A DNA stretch of 64,000 nucleotides from Plantago major (GCA_026545765.1 CM048841.1:99529352-99593351); one strand, 5' to 3'. Numbered from the stretch's first letter, positions 50,522 to 62,217 are shown. The notes: generated from the sequence alone by a model not told the origin. A program made the numbers and translations.

Positions 50522-51731
50522 GAAGCGATCTAGGAAAGTTCGAAGATCTTCCTGTTCCCTATGGATGACTTCAGCCAGGTTCTCTACAGTACGTTTTCTT
50601 CTTTTTGATTTTCCGAAACGTGCTAAGAACTTTGAAGACAGATCTGCATACGACCTTATTAACTTGTTTGGCAAGGAGGTGTACCAATCCATAGTGCGTC
50701 AAGAGGTGGATGAGAACGTAAGGGCTTTAGTATTGTCACTCAGCCCCTTGGAATCCATCTTGCTGTTGTACCTTGTCAGGTGACCCACGGGACAAGTATC
50801 CCCGTAGTAGTATTCCAAGTTCGGAATCACTTGGTCTGAGTTCCTATTTCTTTCCTTTTCCCTCATGATATCATCACACAGAGGGTTTGGTGCACTTGTA
50901 GTGATCTGCTCGTGGTCTTTTACCAGGCGTCCGAGGTTCAGGATTTGGGTTTCTAAAGCTTTTTGGTGGGCGTAGATTTCATCCGCTGTCATGACCTCTC
51001 CTGTCCGTGGATGACCGCGACATCCATGAGGAGTTAAATCTAGGCCAAGACACCGGAATGGTTTCTGCTACATGATCTCTGTCCCTCATGGGAGCTTGTC
51101 GCGGACCTCCTGGCTGCCTGTTACCTCCTTCTTGGTACTCTCTTCCCTCACCCCGAACTTGCGAAGTAGAGGCCCGTCGGTCTAGAAGGTTTCGCAAATC
51201 CTCATGGGGCAGCTGATCTCCTAACCTCTGTTGGATCGGATGCTGTCTGTTTCTTGACAAGGCGGGCTCCGCTTGAACCGGAGTAACCACTGGCGGAGTG
51301 GCTTGCTGAGGGTGGGCATTGTTAGACCCTAGGCATCCTTGGATAATCGTGAGCAACCTATCAAACTGAGTTTCGCTTAGTCCGAGGTCGCCAGGCGACA
51401 ACGCGACCATCGGGCATCGTAATCGCCTGTTGACTGTGGTAGGCCTTGAGCTTCTCTAGGAAGCTCGTGCTACCCTTCTCCATGGTCCGTGACACGATAT
51501 TCACAGGGCCTTTGGCCTCCTCTAAGCGTGGCGTCTCTTCCCTCATCCGAGGATGGGGTCAGTCCGTCGCGCCGGATATCTCCTTCAGCGTTCCTTCCAT
51601 TGGCCCGCCGTCCCGGGTGGGCGGACGTCCTCGTGGGCGTGGTGGTGGTGTTCCCACGCCTGCAGCACTAGTCCGGGTTGTTCGTCTCGTTCTAGCCATC
51701 AGCACAACACAAACACAGATCTTTTTGTAAA

Positions 51732-51751
51732 GATTCCCACAGACGGCGCCA
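51732..51751 (-). other. Gypsy primer-binding site
   Basis: Minus strand TGGCGCCGTCTGTGGGAATC lies three bases inside the 5' LTR. This primer-site sequence is characteristic of Tat/Ogre-type gypsy elements (family knowledge). Confidence 0.85.
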
Positions 51752-51754
51752 AAA

Positions 51755-52599
51755 TGTTGAGGGGTAAACCTCGAACACCAACACTACTACTGCAAGTAAC
51801 CTAATCTAAAATCCACCTCCAACTTGAAGTCCGAGAGAAGGCTTGTCCGAGCAAGAGTACCTGAAAGGACTAAGTGGGGGGGGTTAGAATGGGTCACCCG
51901 GATTGCCTAAGTCAATCCGAGATGAGGCTTTACTCAAAGGAGAGATGATAGCTCTCAATGCAATAGTAATGGGAAAGGTATTATGTCCCAGAAGACTTAG
52001 GGATAGTTGCTTTGATATTGCTTACCTTAAGGTCTTGGACCTTGTGCTATATTTATAGCTATCATGTACTTATGAAGAGGTTCATCAGATGATGCCAAGT
52101 GTATGATTCAGATTTGGACACCAATGCTCCCTTTGGCCCATAGCCCAATAGTGAGCGATGTCCAATCTGAAAAGTGGGCTTGGGAGGTAGTTTGGACCTT
52201 TTTCCTCGAGAATCTTATTCACTTTGTTGGGTCCGTGTTAGTCCCTCGAACGGTCATCACCTTGGTTCACTGCCTTGGTAACTCTGGATGTCCAGCCAAG
52301 AGTCTCACCAAGTATCTCGATTGGTTACATTATATACGTTTGGTCTTAATGTAATGGTGGCGTCCGAGATTCTCTCGTCCGGTCCGTTAGGCATCTCTGA
52401 CATGGTCAGATTTGGAAGTCCTTTCCTTAGCCAGCTCGGACTAGCTGTGGAGATGTAGTGACTTCAGCGTACTGGTCGATTCACTTTGGTGGGACCATGT
52501 GAGGTCGGACCAGTACTGAATTGGCTAGTTAAGCCGTGATGCGCTTTAGGACACGCTCTATGGCGCCCTTAACGGATTGGGCACATTTCCGTATCAACA
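51755..52599 (-). repeat. Gypsy 5' LTR (845 bp)
   Basis: Plus strand begins TGTTGAGG and ends TATCAACA, giving TGTTGA/TCAACA inverted termini. The TATA box on the minus strand is the complement of 52048-52059 (CTATAAATATAG). Satellite DNA resumes at GTACGATCAACC (52600), so the outer LTR edge is intact. Confidence 0.9.
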
Positions 52600-55500
52600 G
52601 TACGATCAACCGAAAATAGTTCAATATGTTCGTAGAATAGGTTTCATACCACAAACCATATCATGTGAATAAAATTTGACACATACTAACTCTATCGAGT
52701 GTTTCACAAAAAATCGTGTACTACCCCCCTTTGAGTTTTATTGAAGACAACAGGTCTCGGAAATAGGTTTTTAAATCGAGGTTCGATCAACCAAAATAGT
52801 TCAATATGTGCGTAGAATATGTTTCATACCACAAACCATATCATGTGAATAAAATTTGACACAAACTAACTCTATCGAGTGTTTCACAAAAAATCGTGTA
52901 CTACCCCCTTTGAGATTTATTGAAGACAAGAGGTCTCGAAAATAGGTTATTAAATCGAGGTTCGATCAACCAAAATAGATCAATATGTGCGTAGAATAGG
53001 TTTCATACCACAAACCATATCATGTGAATAAAATTTGACACAAACTAACTCTATCGAGTGTTTCATAAAAAATCGTGTACTACCCCTTTTAATTTTATTG
53101 AAGACAAGAGGTCTCGGAAATACGTTTTTAAATCGAGGTTCGATCAACCAAAATAGTTCAATATGTGCGTAGAATAGGTTTCATACAATAAAGCATATCA
53201 TGTGAATAAAATTTGACACAAACTAACTCTATCGAGTGTTTCACAAAAAATTGTGTACTACCCCCTTTGAGTTTTATTGAAGATAAGAGGTCTCGGAAAT
53301 ACGTTTTTAAATCGAGGTCCGATCAACCAAAATAGTTCAATATGTTCGTAGAATAGGTTTCATACCACAAACCATATCATGTAAATAAAATTTGACACAG
53401 ACTAACTCTATCGAGTGTTTCACAAAAAATCGTGTACTACCCCCTTTGAGTTTTATTGAAGACAAGAAGTCTCGGAAATAGGTTATTAAATCGAGGTTCG
53501 ATCAACCAAAATAGTTCAATATGTGCATAGAATATGTTTCATACCACAAACCATATCATGTGAATAAAATTTGACACAAACTAACTCTATCGAGTGTTTC
53601 ACAAAAAATCGTGTACTACCCCCTTTGAGATTTATTGAAGACAATAGGTCTCGGAAATAGGTTTTTAAATCGAGGTTCGATCAACCAAAATAGTTCAATA
53701 TGTGCGTAGAATAGGTTTCATACCACAAACCATATCATATGAATAAAATTTGACACAAACTAACTCTATCGAGTGTTTCACAAAAAATCGTATACTACCC
53801 CCTTTGAGTTTTATGGAAGACAAGAGGTCTCGGAAATAGGTTTTTAAATCGAGGTTCGATCAACCAAAATAGTTCAATATGTGTGTAGAATATGTTTCAT
53901 ACCACAAACCATATCATGTGAATAAAATTTGACACAAACTAACTCTATCGAGTGTTTCACAAAAAATCGTGTACTACCCCTTTATTGAAGACAAGAGGTC
54001 TAGGAAATACGTTTTTAAATCGAGGTTCGATCAACCAAAATAGTTCAATGTGTGCATAGAATAGGTTTTATACCACAAACCATGTCATGTGAATAAAATT
54101 TGACACAAACTAACCCCATGGAGTGTTTTCACATAAAATCGTGTACTAACCACTTTGAGTTTTATTGAAGACTAGAGTTCTCGGAAATACGTTTTTATAT
54201 CGAGGTTCGATCAATCAAAATAGTTCAATATGTGCGTAGAATAGGTTTTATACCACAAACCATGTCATGTGAATAAAATTTGACACAAACTAACCCCATG
54301 GAGTGTTTTCACATAAAATCGTGTACTAACCACTTTGAGTTTTATTGAAGACTAGAGTTCTCGGAAATACGTTTTTATATCGAGGTTCGATCAATCAAAA
54401 TAGTTCAATATGTGCGTAGAATAGGTTTTATACCACAAACCATGTTATGTGAATAAAATGTGATACAAACTAACTCTATCGAGTGTTTCACAAAAACTCG
54501 TGTACTACCCCCTTTGAGTTTTGTTGAAGACAAGAGGTCTCGGAAATACATTTTTAAATCGAGGTTCGATCAACCAAAATAGTTCAATATGTGCGTTGAA
54601 TAGTTTTTATACCACAAACCATGTCATGTGAATAAAATTTGACATAAACTAATACATCAAGGGTTTCACAAAGAATCATGTCCTATACCCCCTTGAGTTT
54701 GCTCAAAAACTGGATGTCTCAAAAATACGTTTTTAATTCGAGATTCGATGAATCAAAATAGTTCAATATATGCGTAGAATATGATTTATACCATAAACCA
54801 TGTCATGTGAATAAAATTTGACAAAAACTAACTTCTTCGAGTGTTTCACAAAAAATCGTGTGCTACCCCTTTGAGTTTAATTTAAGACTAGAGTTCTCGG
54901 AAATACGTTTTTAAATCGAGGATCGATCAACCAAAATAGTTCAATATGTGTGTTGAATATTTTTTATACCACAAACCATGTCATGTGAATATAATTTGAC
55001 ATAAACTAATACATCGAGGGTTTCACAAAAATCATGTCCTATACCCCCTTGAGTTTTCTCAAAAACTAGATGTCTCAAACATACGTTTTTAATTCGAGAT
55101 TCGATGAATCAAAATAGTTCAATATATGCGTAGAATAGGTTTTATACCACAAACCATGTCATGTGAATAAAATTTGACACAAACTAACTCCTTCGAGTGT
55201 CTCACAAAAAATCGTGTGCTACCCCCTTTGAGTTTTATTTGAGACTAGAATTCTCGGAAATACGTTTTTAAATCGAGGTCCAATCAACCAAAATAGTTCA
55301 ATATGTGCGTAGAATAGATTTTATACCACGAACCATGTCATGTTAATAAAATTTGACACAAATTAACCCCATTGAGTCTTTTCACATAAAACTGTGTGTT
55401 ACCCTTTGAGTTTTATTGAAGACTAGAGTTTCGGAAATACGTTTTTAAATCGAGGTTCGATCAACCAAAATAGTTCAATATGTGCATAGAATAGGTTTTA

Positions 55501-56056
55501 TACCACAAACCATGTCATGTGAATAAAATTTGACACAAACTAACTCTATCGAGTGTTTTACAAAAAATCGTGTACTACCCCCTTTGAGTTTTATTGAAGA
55601 CAAGAGGTCTCGGAAATACGTTTTTAAATCGAGGTCCGATCAACCAAAGTAGTTCAATATGTGCGTTGAATAGTTTTTATACCACAAACCATGTCATGTG
55701 AATTAAATTTGACATAAACTATCTCCATGGAGTGTTTTCACATAAAACCGTGTACTAAGTCCTTTTTGTTTTATTTAAGACAATAGGTCTCGGAAATACG
55801 TTTTTAAATCGAGGTTCAATCAACAAAAATAGTTCAATATGTGCGTAGAATAGGTTTTATACTACAAACCATGTCATGTGAATAAAATTTGACATAAACT
55901 AACTCGATTTCACAAAAAAATCATGTCCTGTATCCCTTTGAGTTTTCTCAAAAATTAAATGTATCAAAAATACATTTTTAACGGTATGAACCAAAATAGT
56001 TCAATATGTGGTTGAATAGGTTTTATTTGAGTGTTGTTTCACAAAACATCATGTAC
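52600..56056. repeat. ~179-bp satellite DNA array, part III (decaying edge)
   Basis: About 19 monomers, same orientation. The first ~1.4 kb resembles parts I and II. From about 54050 onward monomers accumulate private changes (TTTTATACC, CATGTCATG, ACTAGAGTTCTCGG, CTCAAAAACTAGATG), indels, and finally an internally deleted monomer. The last recognisable satellite words are TTTCACAAAACATCATGTAC, ending about 56056. Divergence rising toward the edge is the usual pattern where homogenisation by unequal exchange weakens. Confidence 0.93.
54061..54420. repeat. Exact 180-bp monomer duplication
   Basis: 54061-54240 and 54241-54420 are identical through the whole monomer, inside the otherwise most diverged part of the array. 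A recent single-monomer duplication, or an assembly repeat. Confidence 0.9.
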
Positions 56057-56131
56057 GATAGTATTGGTACTGGACACAATTTGATCCCTCCCGAAAGAAA
56101 ACACTTATCCGCAGTTGAATAAAGTAAATCC
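56057..56131 (+). promoter_or_regulatory. Unique leader between satellite and cereblon start
   Basis: Only about 75 bp of non-satellite DNA precede the start codon. I see no convincing TATA box here; the leader includes CCTCCCGAAAG and TTATCCGCAG. An in-frame TAA at 56120-56122 blocks any upstream extension of the coding frame. Most or all of the promoter must therefore lie in the decayed satellite, unless the gene has an undetected upstream non-coding exon. Confidence 0.4.
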
Positions 56132-59100
56132 ATGGAAGACGACGACGATTTTCAAATGTCAAATGACGAAAGGCTTCGTATGGAACAGATTCGCCAGCTC
56201 GATTTAGAGGAACTGGAAGTCGAAGAAGTCGACGAGGATGATGAATCTGATGAAGATGAGTAAGTCCCCAAATTACATCCATTTTCGATTTCTTTATGAA
56301 CTCGCCGTTTTATTATCTTCTCTTGCTTGTTCAATTTCCTGGAGGGATGATGATTGAGGGTATTATCCCGATTATTTTCCGAAAGCTATGGTGAATACCT
56401 GTTTCTTTTCTTTCCCTTTTTGGCATCTTCGAGCTAGGGTTTCTACTTGCCCCTGAATTATTTGATACGCTAGCTTGCATAATCAGAAATGAACTATACG
56501 TTTTTGTTTTTTTATTCTATGTTTGGTGAATTTATCTTGCTCATTGATTTTACTCCATTTAAGCTGCTAGGTTTGATGCGACGCTGTCATTTTGTCTTCC
56601 AGATGTAATGTTATAATCAAAATTCAGACCTATGAGTAGTTTCTAGCTATAAGAAAACAAACTTCAGTGTCTTTTTTTTTTTTTTTTTTTGTCGACAGTG
56701 TTATTCTCTAATCAATTCATTCTTGTGTGTAATCGCTACATGTAAACAAGAAAAGTCCAGTTTAGTTTTGTCTGACAGTGTTAAAGAGTAATCCCTAGCT
56801 AAAAAGAGCAAAAGTTTGGTCCTTGCAGTGGCCATGGTGCAATAAGATTTCCATGCGTTGTTTGTTCCTAGACCTACGTGTGTGCTGAAGCCTGTTTTTT
56901 GTTGTCATGCAATATCTAGAAGTTAGCTCATTCTAATATAGCATAATACGGATAAAATTCTCTGGGAATCCCAGAGTTTAACATTATACTAAATGCTTCT
57001 CTTTCTAAGCTGCTTCCCTGCGTCGAACCTTTCCCCTTCCCCTGGTCTTCTCCACGTGTCTCTTCTATTATACTGCACTGTCTTATACGCCTTTGCATCC
57101 CCTGCTTCTGCCTTACAAATGTGCTTAAGTTTATCAGTTGTAAATATTTTTGTATATTTGTGGATAAAATTGCTGAAATCTGTCATACTTGAAAGTATGA
57201 TCTGGCTTGCATTGCTTGTTTTAGTGCATGGTTGTTTATTTTCTCTTCAACAATCTGAGTTTTGACTAGTTTCACGGTGTCAGCAGTCACGGCAATTTGG
57301 GAGAAGCACCTGCATTTGGTGAATACACATATGACACCTCGCTAGTTGCTTTGCATTCTTATCTTGGCGGTATGTGACTAAATTATGTTGGTATTTTTTA
57401 TTTTTCATAGCTTACGTTTGTCTACTCACCAGAAAGAGAATTATGCATAAGACTACTTTGAATGAATAATGATCCCTGCTTATAGATGTTGAAGACACCC
57501 AAAACAGGAGGGCATTCTTGGTTGGTGGAGCTATTCTGACCCTTCCTCTGTTTTATTTGGAAGGTAAATGACATAATTCAAGAATGCCACTATTTTAGGT
57601 AGCCTTTAGTGGGCTGTTTGTCAGCTCCATGGTCTGTCAGTGCTCAAAGAAATAAAGGGAAAAAACTAAATGTTGCTTTCTTGTAGTACTAACTATACAT
57701 GTAACATCTAATAAGGTTATGATATATCCCTGTAAAACTTCTGCACCAACAATATACTAGTTCCATTTTGTTTCTCTAGGGAGTTTCATATCCATGCGTG
57801 CTCATTCTAAGTTTCTCACTTGATACAAGTCCACTTATTGGCTTCTCAATTACCTTTTCTCGGACTGTTTTGCAGGAGTTGTTCTGTTTCCAGAGGCAAC
57901 ACTTCCGCTAAGAGTGACCATTCCAAATTATATAGCTGGTGTCGAACGAGCGATGAAGCAATCTGATGCACCTTATACTATTGGCGTTGTATGCCAACTA
58001 TAGTTTTCACTTTCTTTTTCCTATACCCCACTAAATACATATTCTAGTACTGCTATTCATTTACCGGCTTGGTGTTTTTTTTTTTCAGGTTCGTGTTTGC
58101 AGAGATTATGATGGTGGCAGGGTTAAGTTTTCCACAACTGGCACTACTGCTGAGGTACAAATCAGAATTTTAAGTTGTGTTGCTTTTCCAAATCTTTCTT
58201 GTATTTTTGCAGTGAGAATGAAGCTACATTTTTTATTGTCTTTTTTGTGGCGGGATTAGTTTCCCCATCTTTTGTTGTGTTTCTTACCATTTTTCATGGC
58301 AGATTCGGCAATTTAAAAGGCTGGAAGATGGTTCGGTAAATGTTGTTGCCAAAGGACAGCAACGATTTCGTCTTAGGCGCTCGACTTGGATGGATGCAGA
58401 GGGAGTAGTAAGTAGGACAGGGATCAAATCAAATTTTCATGTTTGTCTTTACTTTCTAATTTATGCTTGCTACTTTTGGACAGCTGTGTGGGGAGGTCAA
58501 TGTGATAAATGAAGATTTGCCATCAAGAGCACCACGGGACACTCTGGGTAAATTAGTTCTGTTAAGAAACTCACAAGTTGCCAGCACTGTAAAAGGAACA
58601 CCTCTGTCAAGAAATTCTCAGTGTGACCACCTCCAGTTTGAGGGAAATGATTCTGAAGAAAGCTTTGAAGGTGAACTTTCATCAGGAGAAAGAAGGTTGC
58701 ACCAATCGGCTATTTCCTCTTGGTTTAGTTCTGATGCAGATGATGAGCCAATGAGTAGTGACGATGAACCAATGAGTAGTGACAATGATGACTTTGTTCA
58801 GCGTCCTGCCTTCCAAGATGAAAGATCTCCATTAAAAAACTTTACTAAGTCAATTCATTCTAAATACAACAAAGGGAATGTCAGCAGTAGTCTCACAACT
58901 AGGAAGAATGGTCCCTCAGCTTTGCAAGATTGCGGCACGGTTGGTCGGGCGAAGTACCCTGTACGCCATTTTCATAATGTTTCTAGGGCCTTCTTGCCCA
59001 GTTGGGTCTACCGCATGTATGATTCGTATTATCTTGCTCGAAAAGCTGCTGGTATGATGAGAATCTCGGTCTCTTTCGATCTGTTTCTTGTCACTTATAT

Positions 59101-62100
59101 GATCCTTTTAATATACACCCAATTGTATGTCATTGGAACAACTTTTCAATGAGTGATCAACTGTGGATAACAACAATGAGGGCTCAAAGTTCTCACTAAT
59201 GCTCGTTCTGCACCCATCATTTCTGCAATGCATACCTTATTGTTGTGTCTGTGTCATTACCTGTCCAACACTTCAATTGATATATAGAGATTGAACGTAA
59301 GGTCTGAATTGTCTGACCACTTTTAACTATAAATTTGCAGATAGGTGGAGTCAGGTTGTTAAAGCACCAAACATGGACAGCCTTGTGACAAAACCGGACT
59401 TGCTTTCTTTTCAGATCGCTAGTAAAATTCCCATATCTGAGTCGACGAGGCAAGAGCTTTTGGAAATTGATGGAACTACTTACAGATTGCGCAGGGAAAT
59501 CGAATTACTTGAAAGCTTTGATAAACTTCGGTGTAAGACTTGTGAGGTAATACTTCGCGGCATCACTATGCTGTTCTAGGCTATAATTCATAAAATAAGG
59601 AACCCTACTAAATTCATTTTTGTTTTTTCCCCGTATGTCCTGCACCGGATTTTCAGTGCTTATGCTAAATTACTACTATTAGTTCGAGCAGGTGCTTTCA
59701 CGTTACATGTTATAGAAATAGTATATATGGTTTTAGATGTGTTATTATTTTATCCTTGCTTTTTTGAAACTAAGGCCTTTGTCATAATTCTTATCCTCCC
59801 CGTTAGTATAGTATGCTTGTATTATTAACATTGTCTATTCCTTTCTCTTTTCCGTCATAGACTCTCATTGCAAAACGAAGTGATATGTTGGTGATGTCCA
59901 GTGATGGTCCCCTTGGTGCATATGCTAATGCACATGGTTTTGTCCATGAGGTGATGACTCTTTTCAGGACAGATGGAATTGCAATTAGAAGTCCTCCAGT
60001 AAAAGAATACAGCTGGTTCCCCGGGTAAGATTTTTTTCTTTGTTGGGGGTGCTGAGATGTTATTTATTGATCATACAGAATAATGTGCTTTGGTGGATGC
60101 AAGTGTACAATCTACACTTAAAATTGCCTCAGAGTTGCCTTTTTCATGATTGATTTCATTCCTTGTTTTGTCCATTATTTCTAATGGGGCCAAAGTTGTT
60201 CGTTATTCTGGCTTTGAGATATAGTGGACTAAATCAAAAGACTGGAAGATGCTTCTCAAAGACTGTATGGTCTGACCATCCCTTATCCCGCTTGTTGCGG
60301 GAGCCTCTATGGGGCACTTGCGATCTTCAAGTTCCTCGTTCTAATTTCTGTTTAAAAAAATCCTAGGCTTTGTAGCTAATAGTTGCAACTTGGTTCCAAC
60401 TTTAGAGAACTCTTTTACAGTTTTACTGCGACAATTTGTTACTTCGCCTTGCAGATTGTAATTTCTTCCTTCCCTGTTTGGTTCCTGTAGACTAGTCTGA
60501 ACAAATGTGGTCTATGGAAATAGAAGCCTTTCCTTTTGTGATATTAGGTACTTATTAAGCATTACTTATGATCCTAAAAAATGATGCTGAATGCTGATGG
60601 CAGTTTCAAGGCCAAATTAAGGGCAGCTTTTCTCTTCACCTGCAATATGTAGTGTCTCTATGAGGGCACTTCCAGTGGAAGGCTGAAAATTTAGTGCTTT
60701 AAACCACTAAAAAGCCCTAATATGTCTTCGAATGGAGGCTTTTCATGAGCTACTAACTAGTAGCACATGGGTATCGGCTACTAATTAGCAGCCCTTGAAA
60801 AAGCGCATGACTCGGCAAAATTTGACTGAGTCACCAACTTGTTGCAATAAAGTTTCATTTTGTTAAATTAAAGTGGTGCAACGTTGAAGTGCATGACTCT
60901 TTTATTTATGTAATTTGTGGTGCAAACCCAGGGCGGCTCCCCACACAGGGCCCCGAAAATTTGGGGGCCTCAAATTTTGTAGTGTTCTATTGTAGTATTC
61001 TTATATGTTACTTCAAATTTAATTGAACATTTTACATTTGCGGTTTAAGATTAATCCGTAGTCAAAGTTGGAAAAGTTTGACTGCAAAAGGTCAAAGTGG
61101 TAAGCTTGTGCCGGGGCGGAGGAAGTATCTTTTATGTAACAAAAAGTAACGAAACTAGAAACGGGTTGGTAGTAGAATGCATTAATGGAAAATTCATATT
61201 TCCCTTGTCTCTCAAGTTCGAGTCTTGTATGCGTTAGCTTATTCTTTTACTCTTCCTGTCATGTTATTATTTAGACTATGATTACTTCTACATTGTATTT
61301 TTTGAACTTCTTAATTTTCTTAGCAATAAGATTTTCTTTCTAATATTTTTTTGCGGAGCAAATTTTAGTATGCCGTAAATTTTTATATTGTTTATTCATT
61401 CTAGATTATTTTGTATTCGGGCCCAGTCTTACAAGTTCGCACAGGGCCCCTGAAATGTGTGAAATGTGTGAGACGCCCCTGGTGCAAATGTTGTGCCAAT
61501 TTTTTCCTTTCTTTTGCTTTATTATTATTTTTTTTTTACAAAATAACTATTAAGAATAGCATACATATCTCATTGATGAGCTGCTAACTATTTTTTGTCT
61601 TCCATTCCGTAATGGCAAATTAATATATTTTGTACGACGTTGCATCAAATATTTTCTTTTACTTTTTTGTAAAAATATAATCTTACTATAATTCATGTGA
61701 TGAGTATTATATTTACAACATAAATTCATATATAACATATGGAAAATGAGGTTGAATATGTATTATGAATTGTGTGTCATGCGGGGCCTACTTTGGGGTT
61801 TTACCATTGGGAGTAAAAAATGAGCCGGACTTCTGTGGAGGCTTTCCAAATTGAACAAATGCTAGAAGCCCTCCAAAAAGTTCAACCATTGCTAGTGGTC
61901 TGAGTCGAGTCTCATGACACTACTTCTTGACAATTCTATGGATTCTCAATTTCACCGTCTCTCTTTACATGACACTTCCATTTGAGATGAACTATGATTC
62001 TGGATTATTGCAATTTAAGATACTTTTGTGTTATTGCAGATATGCATGGTCGATTGCTGAATGTATTGCTTGTGGAACACAGCTGGGTTGGCATTTTACT

Positions 62101-62175
62101 ACTAGGAAGAAAATAAGACCCCAGGCCTTTTGGGGCATACGGACTTCACAAGTTGTGGACGACACAATAAAATAG
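56132..62175 (+). CDS. CRBN: Cereblon homologue (LON + CULT domains), ten exons
   Basis: Predicted substrate receptor of a CUL4-DDB1 E3 ubiquitin ligase (family knowledge). Exons: 56132-56259, 57284-57369, 57486-57563, 57876-57988, 58089-58154, 58303-58407, 58484-59051, 59341-59546, 59861-60024, 62040-62175. All introns are GT-AG, and the spliced CDS is 1650 nt (549 residues plus stop) with no frame break. Residues 1-42 are acidic (EVDEDDESDEDE). A LON N-terminal domain starts near residue 85 (LTLPLFYLEGVVLFPEATLP). An acidic Ser-rich insert (about 215-310) contains DDEPMSSDDEPMSSD. The CULT domain has zinc cysteines C446/C449 (CKTC) and C513/C516 (CIAC), and the tri-Trp pocket W502 (SWFPG), W508 (YAW) and W522 (GWHF). 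The start is set by CCATGGAA context and an in-frame upstream stop. Intron 1 ends in CAGCAG, allowing a one-Ser difference. No other gene is nearby. Confidence 0.95.
56672..56690. repeat. T19 homopolymer in intron 1
   Basis: Run of 19 T in the first intron of the cereblon gene, on a C/T-rich strand. A likely length-variable microsatellite. Confidence 0.9.
58740..58788 (+). repeat. 24-bp in-frame duplication in cereblon exon 7
   Basis: Two tandem near-identical 24-bp units encode GATGAGCCAATGAGTAGTGA-type repeats (D-D-E-P-M-S-S-D twice), then a third partial S-S-D-N-D-D. It lies in the acidic linker between the LON part and the rest of the protein, so length change here should be tolerated. 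Confidence 0.85.
60928..61481. mobile_element. hAT-like MITE in cereblon intron 9
   Basis: About 554 bp flanked by an 8-bp near-duplication (GTGCAAAC at 60920-60927, GTGCAAAT at 61482-61489), the length expected for hAT elements. Ends resemble each other as inverted repeats: left CCAGGGCGGCTCC, right (complement) CAGGGGCGTCTCAC, each followed by a CAGGGCCCC-type motif. No coding capacity, so a non-autonomous element. Confidence 0.65.
61080..61127. mobile_element. Possible Stowaway-type MITE end inside the hAT-like element
   Basis: Complement reads TACTTCCTCCGCCCCGG followed by GTCAAA-rich sequence, like the terminal repeat of plant Stowaway (Tc1/mariner) MITEs, which begin near CTCCCTCCG next to a TA. 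The other end was not identified, so this may be a fragment. Confidence 0.35.
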
Positions 62176-62211
62176 TTAAGAGTCCTTGGTGGTACTAAAC
62201 ATCTCTGGAGC

Positions 62212-62217
62212 AATAAA
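62212..62217 (+). promoter_or_regulatory. AATAAA polyadenylation signal of cereblon
   Basis: Canonical AATAAA 37 bp after the stop codon. Plant 3' ends are flexible, so the actual cleavage site could be further downstream in the T-rich sequence that follows. Confidence 0.5.

Larger units (their letters stand above)
49323..51699 (-). pseudogene. Gypsy Gag N-terminal part, split and frameshifted
   Basis: Probable start at 51699 (MARTRRTTRTSAAG), about 50 bp inside the PBS, with the frame closing after 36 codons. Further Gag pieces are at 51546-51361, 51410-50979, 50992-50699 and around 50700-50530 (ENLAEVIHREQEDL type capsid text). Then comes the 1086-bp insertion, after which capsid text continues at 49430-49323 into the 538-codon frame. 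Capsid coding resumes directly across the insertion when it and one GAAGC are ignored. Several independent frameshifts also exist. Confidence 0.75.
47330..52599 (-). mobile_element. 3'-truncated Ty3/gypsy (Tat-type) retrotransposon
   Basis: Minus-strand order: 5' LTR (51755-52599), PBS, gag, protease, first part of reverse transcriptase, then an abrupt junction with satellite at 47329. RT, RNase H, integrase and 3' LTR downstream of 47330 are missing. Gag zinc-knuckle style, DTGSS protease and the TGGCGCCGTCTGTGGG primer site are typical of Tat/Ogre-type gypsy elements (family knowledge). A separate LTR element splits gag (49436-50521). The GC content is visibly higher than in the surrounding satellite. 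No target duplication is testable because the 3' side is lost. Confidence 0.9.
60660..61902. mobile_element. Possible outer MITE in cereblon intron 9
   Basis: Left end GGCACTTCCAGTGG and right end (complement) GACCACTAGCAATGG are loosely inverted-repeat-like. Sub-terminal motifs also correspond (AAGCCCTA with GGAGGCTTTTC at left; AAGCCCTCC and GGAGGCTTTCC at right). If real, the hAT-like element is nested in it, and this explains the unusually long last intron (2015 bp). Confidence 0.35.

Noticed and set aside
52103-52354. 83-residue plus-strand frame in the gypsy LTR
   Set aside because: Lies wholly in LTR sequence with no family resemblance.
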